A stretch of DNA of 64,000 nucleotides, from NCBI RefSeq assembly GCF_010093815.1, contig NW_022985563.1:512247-576246 (forward strand). Direction: 5' to 3'. Source of the stretch: Pseudovirgaria hyperparasitica. Taxonomy: Eukaryota; Ascomycota; Dothideomycetes; Acrospermales; Acrospermaceae. The translations under genes were made by a program, and so were the position numbers. The notes under the pieces were generated by a model. That model was not told the DNA's origin, searched no databases, and saw only the letters and a list, made by a program, of their open reading frames with translations. Shown in pieces: positions 21,371 to 31,725 of the stretch; position 1 is the stretch's first letter, and each line of letters starts with the position of its first letter.

Positions 21371-22576
21371 ACTGAAGGGATTCGTTGATATTATATCAAA
21401 TGAAGAGTTTGCAAGGACAAAGAACCTCAAAGAACACAAGCTCTTGATCGATATCGATTGTAGTGGAGTGTAAGAGTATATCTGAGTAAGAATGTGAGTA
21501 CAGAAGTAATGATTCAATTTATGTGATACTCACTCATCATATATAGTCTGAAGTCGCCAAACTGGTGTCCATGTCGATGTCTCAGAGACCTTAATTCACT
21601 TACTATTCTCGACATTCGGTATGGAGATATTCTTAGCCATAAGGTTACACAGGATATGGCATCTAAAGCTCCCATTGCTACATGGACGCCCAAAAGGCCT
21701 GAATACTCTGTCTGTCTAAGGGTCAAGACATAGCCACCACGACTCTGATGGCTCTGGTCACATACACAGGCGACCAAGGTACCGGTCCATGAATAATTGA
21801 ACTATTGCATATTCGAAAGGCACTTCTATTTCGAAATGGCTCGGGCTATTAGAATTTGTCCCCTTGTAAGGCCACCAGGGATCGAAGCTTATATGGGGAG
21901 CCCTGTCTAAGCCCTGCGCTGGGCGCCTTGTCCATGGCAAGCCTTGCCAAGCAAAACACCAGACGCCTTAAAGCCACATGCTATGCTGTATGCTCGCCTA
22001 ATGCCTATACCCATTTACTAGGCTATGTCCAAGCCTCCGCTGGAGGCTTGATAGTTTGGCAAAGTCTATAGTACTGATAGTTTGGGGGATATGGGGCGTC
22101 CATAGGCTCAAACTCTTCTTTGTCAATGTATAGAAATATTTCGGTCACAGGGTCATGGATATTCGCATCAACGTTCAAGGCAGCACCTCTAAGGTAGCAG
22201 GAAGAAAATAGATGACTCGATTATGTTCGAATTTGGCGGTTGCGTACGAGAAGTTGTTCCGGCTATATTTTCAATGAATAGAACAATGGCAATGAAATCT
22301 CAATGAGTTGCGGCACATGACGCAGCCTAATATGCAATACTGCCTTAAAGCATCTCCAGTGTACAAGACCTTGAGTGCCATGTCATATATTGTCTCTTTG
22401 AGTAACAAACTATAGTCGAGTAATGCATACATCAATTAGAGAGCAATCACTTACTTCACTAACATATGGATAACACGCTCTTTTTTGTAGTAATAGCAAA
22501 GCGAAACAAATTCCACTCTTCTAAACTCTACAACAGACACAAAAAACCACCAGATACCAACTCATCAACCTCCACC
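21371..22576. other. Intergenic with short hairpins
   Basis: No gene is supported. Around 21890-22080 there are GC-rich words with small inverted repeats (such as GGCAAG..CTTGCC and AGCCTCC..GGAGGCT) and a direct repeat GATAGTTTGG. They may be remains of a repeat element. Confidence 0.4.
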
Positions 22577-22918
22577 CTACCCATCCAAATCACCCAAATC
22601 CCAAACCTCAAACGACCCATACCCAACATCCTGACACCCCTTATCATCCTTCCACACAATGATATTATCCTCATCCGGTCTGCAATCGTCCGACTTGAAG
22701 AAGACAACGACATGGTTATTGTCCTTGGCATCATCGCGTTGAATGACAACGCTCGATGTGACGCCGGCGAATTCGCGACGGCAGCCGTCGCCGGGGTTGT
22801 ACTCCTGTTTGCCGTTTGCTCGTCCACTGCATTTAGCGGAGCCGTAGGGGCTGAGTGTGAAGCCGTTGACGGTGCTGAGGGACGTTAGGGCGGCGAGGAA
22901 GAAGAGGAGTTTGGTCAT
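22577..22918 (-). CDS. Small secreted cysteine-containing protein
   Basis: 113 residues with a clear signal peptide (MTKLLFFLAALTSLSTVNG, cleavage near residue 19) and four cysteines in the mature part (near residues 30, 46, 79 and 94), enough for two disulfides. The mature chain has an alternating-strand look (SSVVIQRDDAKDNNHVVVFF). No transmembrane segment or GPI signal is present. The size, secretion and accessory location fit an effector-like or antimicrobial-type secreted protein; no specific function can be named. No intron is needed. Confidence 0.75.
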   Translation of the reverse strand: MTKLLFFLAALTSLSTVNGFTLSPYGSAKCSGRANGKQEYNPGDGCRREFAGVTSSVVIQRDDAKDNNHVVVFFKSDDCRPDEDNIIVWKDDKGCQDVGYGSFEVWDLGDLDG

Positions 22919-23587
22919 GGTTGTTGATAAGTGGTTTTTTTTGAGGTCGTCCTAGTGATATGGACAGATTCTTTGATTATAGAGTAGTTTGGGAAGGAGG
23001 TGTTTTTGTAGTGTGATGTGAGATGGTTTCTGGAGTGTTTGTGAACATGAAATATATATATATATATATATATATTTATACTACAGTAAATCTACATTCA
23101 TATCATCCTCTAATGGTCGAACAGTAACTAGCGCCTTGCATAGGGCGCCTGAAAGTGTCTAACATGACCTGCGCCGCAAGTTGATAGTGCCAGTGGCTTA
23201 GGTTGACGGTATATGCTTTAAGGCGTGCTACAATGCTTAGACCTCCTTAGACTTTGAACTCCCGCAGCATGGACCACATAAGGCAAGCAAAATAGGAACT
23301 TTAGTGGGTGTCCATTCTCTGATTGAATTCCTAAGGTCCTATGCAAATGATGTCCCTGAGCGGCGTAGTCTCTGAATGTGACCGTGATGAGAATAGAGTC
23401 TGGTCTGATATTGCAAGTTTCAACCACCAAATGGTGACAAAATGGACATAATGTTCAAAGCACAGACACCAGATATTACGCAGGCTAGGGGTAGAGTTGA
23501 AGAAATATTGGTAGATTCGCGAGTGACGAGTACAATCGTACCAAAAATCTATAGATCCATGGTACATGCAACGTCTGCCATGCCAAA
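22919..23587. other. Intergenic with (TA)n tract
   Basis: Holds the promoter of the small secreted protein and a TA microsatellite at 23052-23075. GC-rich words near 23130-23240 share GCTTTAAGGCGT with the reverse complement of DNA near 21970, possibly remains of one repeat family. No gene is supported. Confidence 0.45.
23052..23075. repeat. (TA)n microsatellite
   Basis: TA dinucleotide run in the intergenic region upstream of the small secreted protein gene. Confidence 0.88.
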
Positions 23588-24625
23588 TCAATCTTCTTCA
23601 ATAGCCCCAACCCGCTCTATCAAATCCACCATCTGCTGCCGCCCCGCCCACCCACTCCGCACACAACTCCTGCGAACCCGCGCCCCACGCTGCAACAAAT
23701 AACGAAAAAGAGCATCATGCCCCCCAATTAAAGCCATATCCAACGCCCTCCCAACATATACCGGGCCCTCCCTAAGATCATCCCCCAGCGGAGTAACATC
23801 CTCATTGACATCAGCCCCAGCCTCTACAAGCAGCACCACACTCTCCATATCACCCTTCTGGCACGCAAACTGGAGAAACCCGGAATCACGAAACCATGCT
23901 AATCCGAAATGCTCAAGGAAGACCCGGATTGCGGGTGCAGGGGGGAGGTATTGTGCGTGCTCTACTGAGTATCGTGCGCGGTGTTGGGTGCCGCCGTGGT
24001 GGAGCCACCAGCGGATGCATTCTGGGCCCATTTGGAGGATTGGCCAGTAGCTTCGGCTGTAGGAGAGATTCTTGGGCTTGGTCTTCCATTGCATGAAGTC
24101 TAGATCGTGGAGAAGGTCGAGCCATCTTGTGTCGTTCGTGCTGGGATGTATGTAGTTCAGGATGCGTGTGCCTGCTGAGATATCTGCACCGTGGTCGATA
24201 CAATAGGAGAACAAATCGAAGTTGCCTTCTCTAGCGGCGGTGTAGAGTAGAGGTTGGAGGACGTATGATTCTGGTATGTTGGACTTGGCTAGAAGGACAC
24301 TTACGTCCGCACCGTTGTAATTGCGAGCGTTCATGTACAGTGTTTCAAGGCTCGTAGTATCTGTATTAATATTAGATATCATTCGCAGGGAGCTAGAAGT
24401 CATTGTCTAACCTTGGACAGGGACAAATTCGGTGCTCAAGACTATCTTGCGGATTTCTTCAAGTTCCCAATTGCCAGAAAGCCAAGGTCTGCAGCCCTCC
24501 AAGTCCTCGTCATGCTTGACACCTTGGTAGTGTATCAGGACATTGGACCAGAACTCAGTTGTCTGGATCTGACCACCCTTCAATGCCATGTTGGCATCCT
24601 TGAAACACATGGATCTGGAAGACAT
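23588..24625 (-). CDS. Ankyrin-repeat-like protein
   Basis: A 328-residue protein from two exons, 24412-24625 and 23588-24360, with a 51-nt intron (24361-24411) that joins ...EFVPVQ to DTTSLETLYMNARN in frame. The start is the ATG at 24623-24625; the frame upstream is open but without an ATG. Ankyrin-type helices are visible in LLYTAAREGNFDLFSYCIDHGADI, FACQKGDMESVVLLVEAGADVN and ALDMALIGGHDALFRYLLQRGARV. Intervening parts are degenerate. Such proteins are probably binding scaffolds; no partner can be named. Confidence 0.74.
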
Positions 24626-25442
24626 AGGTGGAGCAAATTCGGTAGACAAGTAGCGACGTAGAGGAAGTGTGATACTCTGAAGGAGACAAATTGTCACGAT
24701 TGTACTTCACAAGACTGACATGCAATACTGTTTGGCAAGAACATAGGTCGCGCAAGTGTACAAAAGGTCAGTCCAGATTAGTGGAATGCCTAATGGGGCC
24801 CTGATGCGACGTCGGACCCAAACCACACCAAGGCGCGACATTGATCCTTTCATACTACACAGCCCAATCCCACCTTGACCCAAGACTCTGGCCAAGATAA
24901 CCTTGTATTTGACTACTTGCAGTCTTGTGATAATAGTTCCATGCTTAGCGTTGTGCTTCAACGCCATGGACTTTCCCGTTATACAGCACACGGCAACCAG
25001 TACTTGACAACTTCGAAGCTATTGCTCAAGGCGTGCTAGGCTCCTGGATATGATCGACCCCTTGTGGCTTTACTATACTTTTGTCTAGTGCTGTCAACAT
25101 GCGACTGGACTGGACTTCGAACGGCAGTCTCTGCTCTCAGTTTGCTATTTTGGGCTTGCGGGAGAGATGCGCACCTGAATGAGTCTCGTAAAGTGTGAGG
25201 AGACAGTACAGCCTCAACGGATGAAGTAGGCCTTGATCCAATTGCAGTATTGAATCGTTGCATAGTGTTGTCGTAGTTGCAAGAGTACTTCAAGCTGCAT
25301 TGAAAGAAATTAGTATATCAGTCCAGTGTTTTCCTTCTTGCATAGTTCTTCTACAGCTCATTATCACTTATACCTTGACAATATACTCCTCATAAGTTGT
25401 AGAAACATCCTCATAGCACCACAAATCCCAGGTTCATCTACC
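24626..25442. other. Intergenic
   Basis: The divergent promoter region of the ankyrin-like gene (-) and the secreted-protein gene (+). No gene is supported. Confidence 0.5.
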
Positions 25443-26696
25443 ATGAAGTCGTTACTCTTCAGCCTTGTCCTCTCAGGCGCTCTGCCCCTAGCAACAGCGA
25501 TCCCACAACGACTCTCATCGAGAGGAGTCATACCAGAAACCATGTTCTCAAACACCCTTGGACCTGTTGGAAATCCCAATGTTATAGGCGCGCAGTTTGG
25601 AGTCCGAGACGACACCTGCCGAGGCCACCTGACCGACAACTCCAAAGATTATACATCTAAGTGCTGGGGTATGGACAAGTTCACCGTCAATGTAAGAGTT
25701 GCATGCTTTCGTTCTACAGTAGTACGAACAATTCCGACCAGCGTTCGGACAGGAGTTCGTGAGAAACCGAAAGTCGGAGATCAATGACTGCGCTCGACCG
25801 TGTCTATTCTACACCTCAAGTCTCTCAGGGGCTGCAGAGGCTCAGGGTGGCTATGTCCTGCGCTCAGCCCTGCAAACAGCCGCAACGGAGGAGCGCAAAT
25901 ACTTGACTATCTGGGTACGTCTTCTGGACCTCCTATCCATGCCGGACCCGCTGATTCATCGTAGGAGTTACATGACGACAAGTACTACCCCTTCGACAAA
26001 GACTGGAGCATCACTCCCGAGTCCAGATGCGCCTTCGAAGACTTCGACAAGAAGGACGAAGTCGACAAAGTAGACGGCTGCCAGAGATCGTATTTCCGAG
26101 CCATGTCCAAGGCCATGGCCCTGCAATGCAGTGGCGAAGTCTTCATCCTGACCAATGGCCCCGACCCAGATAAACTACGGGTACCAACGAATGGCATCTG
26201 GTGGGACACGGAGTTCCCGACTCTGATTACTGGTGCCCGACCCGACGACAAGAAAGTTACAAAGGTCAGTCAGTTCCCGACATTGCTCCTGCCGTATTGC
26301 TGGATTGTCAGCTGAGACGTATCAATTTAGATTACATATCTCCAAATCGATAATGTCCCTAAAGAAAATCGCAAAGATGCGTCGAATCCACCCGAGATTA
26401 TCAATCAAGGGGAGTATTGGCCGCAGGGACCGGGCGCGGATCATCTCAGAGATTGGAACAAGCAGTTGGGAGCAACCGCGAATCCTGGTGCCCGGCCAGG
26501 AATGCATCCTAGAACGAACGAGATGAGTGGCGTTGAGCTCAGCAATAGTAATGACACCATGGTCGCAGCCAAGCCTGTCCAGAGTAGAAGCGAAGAGGAT
26601 CAGCCAGAGATCCTGACGCCAGACGATGGAGATGAATATCCTTATGCTTGGTCTATTGAAGACATGGTTGACATGTACGGGGGCATCCAATGGTAA
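25443..26696 (+). CDS. Putative secreted protein, family not recognised
   Basis: The signal peptide is clear: MKSLLFSLVLSGALPLATA. A four-exon model keeps one frame: 25443-25691, 25723-25914, 25965-26264 and 26331-26696, giving 368 residues. Introns 2 and 3 (50 and 66 nt) are ordinary. Intron 1 would be only 31 nt (GTAAGA to CAGTAG), unusually short, so the gene could carry a small deletion or an unrecognised boundary. The mature part has scattered cysteines (DTCRGH, KCWG, DCARPC, SRCAFED, DGCQRS, LQCSGE) and an acidic, probably disordered C-terminus. I can name no domain. Secretion and location suggest an effector-like or extracellular enzyme-like role, which is inference. Confidence 0.66.
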
Positions 26697-27228
26697 TATA
26701 TGGGAAGTTATAGAGAAAGTCGGAAGAGAGTCATGTTAGGGAGTTCTGCTTTATTTCAGTCCATATATCATCGTCATTAGCATTTTCAGTGTATTTCATA
26801 TAGATAAGCCGAACTTTTGCAAACCTGGATTAGTACCGATACCTAAGCATCTAAAAAACCACGTTCGCAGACAACGTAGTAGACCATACTTGCCATATCG
26901 TAGACCATGTAATTTTGGTAGATCATACAGTGCTATATCCCTATGTTCTTCATAAATGTGCAAGTGGCTGTCTCGCAGAGCGTCAGAAGTAGCGATGGCG
27001 GATGTCAGTCTATACGAGAACGAAATAGAGCGAGTCAGATGACGATGAGTTTGGGAGGACCTTCTGCGCACGCGCTTCTGCGATCTCGTTCTCATGGTCA
27101 GCGACTCTATTTCAATTTGATTAGCGTTCCATGATCTGACTGTCTGGACTGGTGCTGTTGAAATTGTATGATATTTGTGGAATATTATTCCGACTATTGG
27201 ATGTCCTTTTACTTGGTATACATATCCC
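26697..27228. other. Intergenic (convergent 3' flanks)
   Basis: Lies between two converging genes. No supported gene or RNA. Confidence 0.5.
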
Positions 27229-29049
27229 CTACAGCATTCGATCGGCCCAAGCCTTGAAGCCTCCTCGTTTCTCAGTACTGCCCGGCCTTTCTTCCTCACT
27301 GCCTTCTGCATCGGCCCCATATCCGCTGCGCTCATATAGCTCATCCGGGAGCACTGCCTTCTCGATAAAGGTATCACGTGGCGGGAACACCGTCTCCAAT
27401 CCCACGTATACAAGCGACGTTGCAACGAATCCCAGCAGCCAACCGAACTGATACGGATGAACGCCCACGCCAACTTCGATGTCTGAGTTGATTGAATTGA
27501 TAAAGCCTGGCATGTTTGGCGCGATGCCAATCAGAAATGCGACTAGCGCGCGCCAGTTGATACCGTGACCGTAGCTGTAAATGCCATATGGCTGGAAGAG
27601 CGCGACGGTATCATATTTCCTACCATGGATGTACCAGAAATCCCAGACCATAATGGCGGCAATAGGCCCGAGGAATATGGAATATGCGCTCATGAAGTTA
27701 AGGAAAGTTCCGGCACTAATAAGGATCTTCCAAGGAACCAAAGCCCAAGCGAGCAGGGCGCATATCAATTGTCCTCTGCGGATGTTGACGTAGCTTGGGA
27801 ACAGCGCAGCCAAATCATTTGCGGCGGACAAGGAGTTTGCGCTAATGTTGACGCCGAGAGAGGCAACAGCGAAAGCGAAGGCGACGAAGAAACGCACGGC
27901 GCGGTTAGGGAAGTGAGACACGAGAGCCATTGGGTCCCAGTCAAGGGTGCCATACTTAACTTGGCCGGCATTCGTGGCTGCGACACCACAGAAGGAGATG
28001 AACGTGAAAACGATCGGAAGCATGGGCACATATAGGAGCTGCCACTTTACGGAGACTCGCGAATAGCGGGAGAAGTCGGCTTGGTTTACTGAGAGAGTTG
28101 CGTAGTTGCCGATGACGGACGTAAGACTGGAGAGAAAAGCCCAGCTGTATGCAGGCCCAGATATTGTAGCTCGTTGACTGAATATGTCAAGACTGTCAGT
28201 TGAAACAAAAGCCCAGATCATAAGACCAATGAAGGCAATTGGCGATACGACGCTCTTGAACATGAATAGCCACCGAACCTTATTTGGGTGGATGTACAGG
28301 AATGGGAGCTGGGCGAGCCAGAATAGCACGAATGATATCATTGTGTTGGTCGTGATACCTTGATCGGCTGGGATGGTGTTTTTCAGCGTCAAGAAAGACG
28401 GCCAGATTGCGCCAAGCATAACGCGTACGGTGTTGGCGCCGTTCATGGTTTGAATCGCGAACCAGAAAACGGCCAAGATGGCGCGGGAGATGATTGCAAT
28501 ATAGGATCCCCAGAAGCCCCAGCTGGCTCGCGCGAGTACAGGAAAGGAGCAATGGTCTGATGAGGTATCAGCTCGGTTGGGTCGTAAAGGAGATTTAACA
28601 GCTCACGAATAACACCGGTAGCACCATTAAGTGCGATCACAATGGAAACAATGAAGAACCCTAAGGCAACAACACCAAGCGACTCCCTCCACGAAAGACC
28701 TAGCAGCAAGTCAGTGACTCGGCAGCAGAGTGTATTGATGGTGCTCACCGATGGCAATAACACTGGCAGCAAACTGCCAAGTGGCAGAGTTGAAGGCATC
28801 AGAGATCCAATATGCGACGAAACTTGTGACACCCCATTTCCTCTCATGCGCAGGGACTGGATCTAAGTCTTTATTCGTCCTTGATGAATATCAGCATGTC
28901 ATGTTCGCTTGTTGTTTGCTTGCCAGGGGCCTAGACGAGGTAACTCGTCGTGACTAGCGTGGAGCTGCAGCTTACCATCGCGAGTTTCCACCCTCTGAGA
29001 AGATGGAGTCAGGTTGCTGCACGCGCAGTGATGGAAGCGCAGACTTCAT
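27229..29049 (-). CDS. NCS1 nucleobase/nucleoside transporter (Fur4/Fui1-like permease)
   Basis: A plasma-membrane symporter of the nucleobase-cation-symport-1 family, which takes up uracil, uridine, allantoin or related compounds; the exact substrate cannot be read from sequence. Exons: 28976-29049, 28749-28879, 28607-28699 and 27229-28556, with introns of 96, 49 and 50 nt; the product is 541 aa. The N-terminus (RWTNKDLDPVPAHERKWG) and first helix (SFVAYWISDAFNSATWQFAA) are classical Fur signatures. After the third intron comes FPVLARASWGFWGSYIAI and then FAIQTMNGANTV. About 12 hydrophobic segments follow and the cytoplasmic tail is acidic and Ser/Glu-rich, as in permeases controlled by ubiquitylation. 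Confidence 0.93.
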
Positions 29050-29769
29050 ACTGCAACTTGTCAAAGGCGACACTGCCCTGGCGCAGATGAAGTTAAGGGA
29101 CAGGCAGATGGCGGAAGAGAGACGATAGAGGTCAAACTTGGAGATAACGACGGTCCGGGGGTTGGGAAGACTACTTATGAATCAATAACCACGCAAAGCC
29201 TACGAACCAGGACCCTAGAACACTACTAATTAGCCCTAATTAGCTCTCTCTCCTTCAACGCGATTCAGCATTGGCATCATAGTATGGAGTGACCTTTCCC
29301 GCCGATCTTTTACCATACTAGGATTAGCGCCCGAGCCTGATAAGCTTCCGCGCAGTGGCGTCGGTTCCGCGTGGTGTGGCATCGGAATCCCTGCTCTTTC
29401 CTGGCTCGATCTGTTCCTTCCTTTCTTCTTGGCCCGCGCCTTCCTGCTTCTTGGTCTGCGGTCTGGGCTCCTTCCACGGGTCGGCAGATAAACAGACAGC
29501 CATAATACAGATGGTTAATACATCACGTAGTTACACTGCTGCAGTCACAGGTAAGCACAAGACCTGGAATTTGCCATTCAACGACGCGAGGGCTCACCTT
29601 GAGGCGTTGCTGATAAGCACACTGACACAAGCACTGACACTGGACCAGACGTTGACGGCCGGCCGTGCCCTCCCTTGCTCGGTAGATTAGTGACCTGTCA
29701 TCCTTTATCATTAGAGATGCCTGCAGTGGTGTATATATTCTATATTTACCTTGATCTTGATTTTATGAT
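29050..29769. other. Intergenic
   Basis: Promoter of the transporter gene on the left and the 3' flank of spo11 on the right. No gene is supported. Confidence 0.5.
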
Positions 29770-31432
29770 CTAAAGGCTTCGCGCTAGCCATCCAGCAATA
29801 CCATCGACCATCTCTTCCAGGACTTGCATCTCTGCCTTGATGTTCAGCATCAGCATCACCTGCAGCTCCCGCCTCCCTTCGCTACGTATGCGGTCCATAG
29901 CGTCCACCTCTGTGTTTCGTGCCAATGCTGAATTTGCCAACATGCTCCGTGCCTTGCGACGATCCCTTCCACTCATCTGCAGCGTTCTGTCTTCAGCGAC
30001 GCCTGCATCTGCATCTGCACCTGCATTCGTCGCAGCATAGCCGTCCGCGGCGGGGTGCAGAAGATGATGGCTCTTTAGCCCTAAGTAGTACAACATGTCT
30101 GGGTCTAAGCTAAGTGCTGCCGTCTCGTGTGCCAATGCCTTCGATCCAAAAGCATATGTTGACATGATAGATATGCCATCTGGATCAAAGTCCACGAGGA
30201 TGCCAATGCGTGGGAGCTGCGTAGCGCTTAGATTTGCGCTGGCAATCCTGTGAAGGAATGCTCTTGTCGACAAATCAGGATATCCTTTGGCCTATCTCTG
30301 TATCAGGTAAATACTGAGTATTGAACATTCGATGCACTTACTGTGATAAGCACGATCTGCGAGAACAGATGCTCCCACTGCACCGACGAGATAATTGATC
30401 TGAATGATGCTTCCTTCTCGATCACGACGATCCACTTGGTTTGTTTCAAGTCGATACCAACGACATCTGCGGAGTTCGGAACAAGCATACCATTCTTCTC
30501 CGATGCAACGCTCCGGGATGTCCCATCAGATCTGGAGATCGTAAAGTCGCCCGCGACAAGCCCCTTAGCAGCAGCGGACTGAGAGAGCTACATTAGCCAT
30601 ATTCTGAGAACGCGAGGATCTCGACATACCACGTTTAGCATGCTTCGAGACACACCAAAAGTAAAGGCCAGGTCATCAATGTACCTGTCAACCACAGCTT
30701 GCTTGACAAACAGCGTTGGATGTCGGTAGTAGATGTCTCTATAGCACTGTCATGAACACTCAGCTTGACTACATCTCCCGGAACTGACCTTTTTGATATG
30801 ACGGTATCAGTAGCCAAAGCTCCATGAACAAGCTCGAGTATCTTGATCAGTACAGCTAAGAGTTTGGTCAGCTCGTTCAGTAGGTTGGAGCCGCGTTAAG
30901 GCTACTATATCTCCATGCTTCGCTCGCATTAGCTCCCGGGAAGCATATTTGCCTTCTACAAGTAGTTTGTGGACCTAGTTGAGTCTCGGTATCATTTCCA
31001 CTGCTAGCACGAGAGAGTAGTGTGATAGAGAGCTTGGGTTCGTTTTGCAGAAGTGCGTCAGCTGTGTCCTCGAATATACGCTCAATATCGGCAACGACTG
31101 CCTCTCTATGGTGTCATCAGTAACTTTGCAGAACATATGTAAATTTAAACCAGGCGAAGCTTCTACCTGTCCTTGTTTGCTTTAGTTAGATTTGTGTTTG
31201 AAGCTGGTTTCAAGGCCGGCTGCATCACTTGATGCAGCTGGGAGTTATGGTTCTTGTCAGTGGGCTCCGTCATGTCATCCAGGCCGCAGTCAAGCATATC
31301 ACTGTCATCGTAGAAACAATTTGTGCCGGAGTTTGATGAAGCAAAGAGGTCAGGCGAAGATGGCATCCAGTTCGTGGGGCTTTCAGATGGCTCGAACAAC
31401 ATATCTTCGAGTTCGTCATTTTCAACATACAT
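29770..31432 (-). CDS. spo11: Meiotic recombination protein Spo11
   Basis: A TopoVIA-like transesterase that makes meiotic double-strand breaks. Six exons: 31167-31432, 30906-31105, 30789-30855, 30630-30738, 30342-30578 and 29770-30291, giving 466 residues; introns are 50-61 nt. The spliced protein shows QICFPGANASEAWRYTVLIKILELVH, then the 5Y-CAP catalytic motif KRDIYYRHPTLF, in which the second Tyr corresponds to the active-site Tyr of yeast Spo11. The Toprim domain follows with WIVVIEKEASFRSI (metal-binding Glu) and GILVDFDPDGISIMSTYAFG (the D-x-D motif). All key residues are present, so the gene looks functional and implies a sexual cycle. It is divergent from the CAF-1 gene, with 293 bp between start codons. 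Confidence 0.95.
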
Positions 31433-31725
31433 GATATATGGATCCGAGAGTTTCCAAAGCAGTAGGTTAGCGGAAGGCAGCCTTGGTCAAGACCGAGCCT
31501 TGGATGAAGGGTCGTGACGCGCTAAGCTCAGTATTCACTAGCTCCGAACGCGTCGGTGCGCGTCGGCCTCAAACCACTTCCCCTTCAACAACCATCCAAC
31601 TAAGTAACAACTTCCACTGCAGCCACGTTTTATTCCCGCCTTGGGCCAAGAACCTTTCTATGTAACTGTGCCGACTGAAAGGTTCCTCTGTTTATGTAGA
31701 GAATATCACAACTGGAGTCGGTATC
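31433..31725. promoter_or_regulatory. Shared divergent promoter, spo11 / CAF-1 large subunit
   Basis: 293 bp separate two start codons pointing away from each other, one meiotic (spo11, -) and one replication-linked (CAF-1 large subunit, +). A short intergenic region of this kind must hold both promoters. No specific operator could be identified. Confidence 0.55.
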
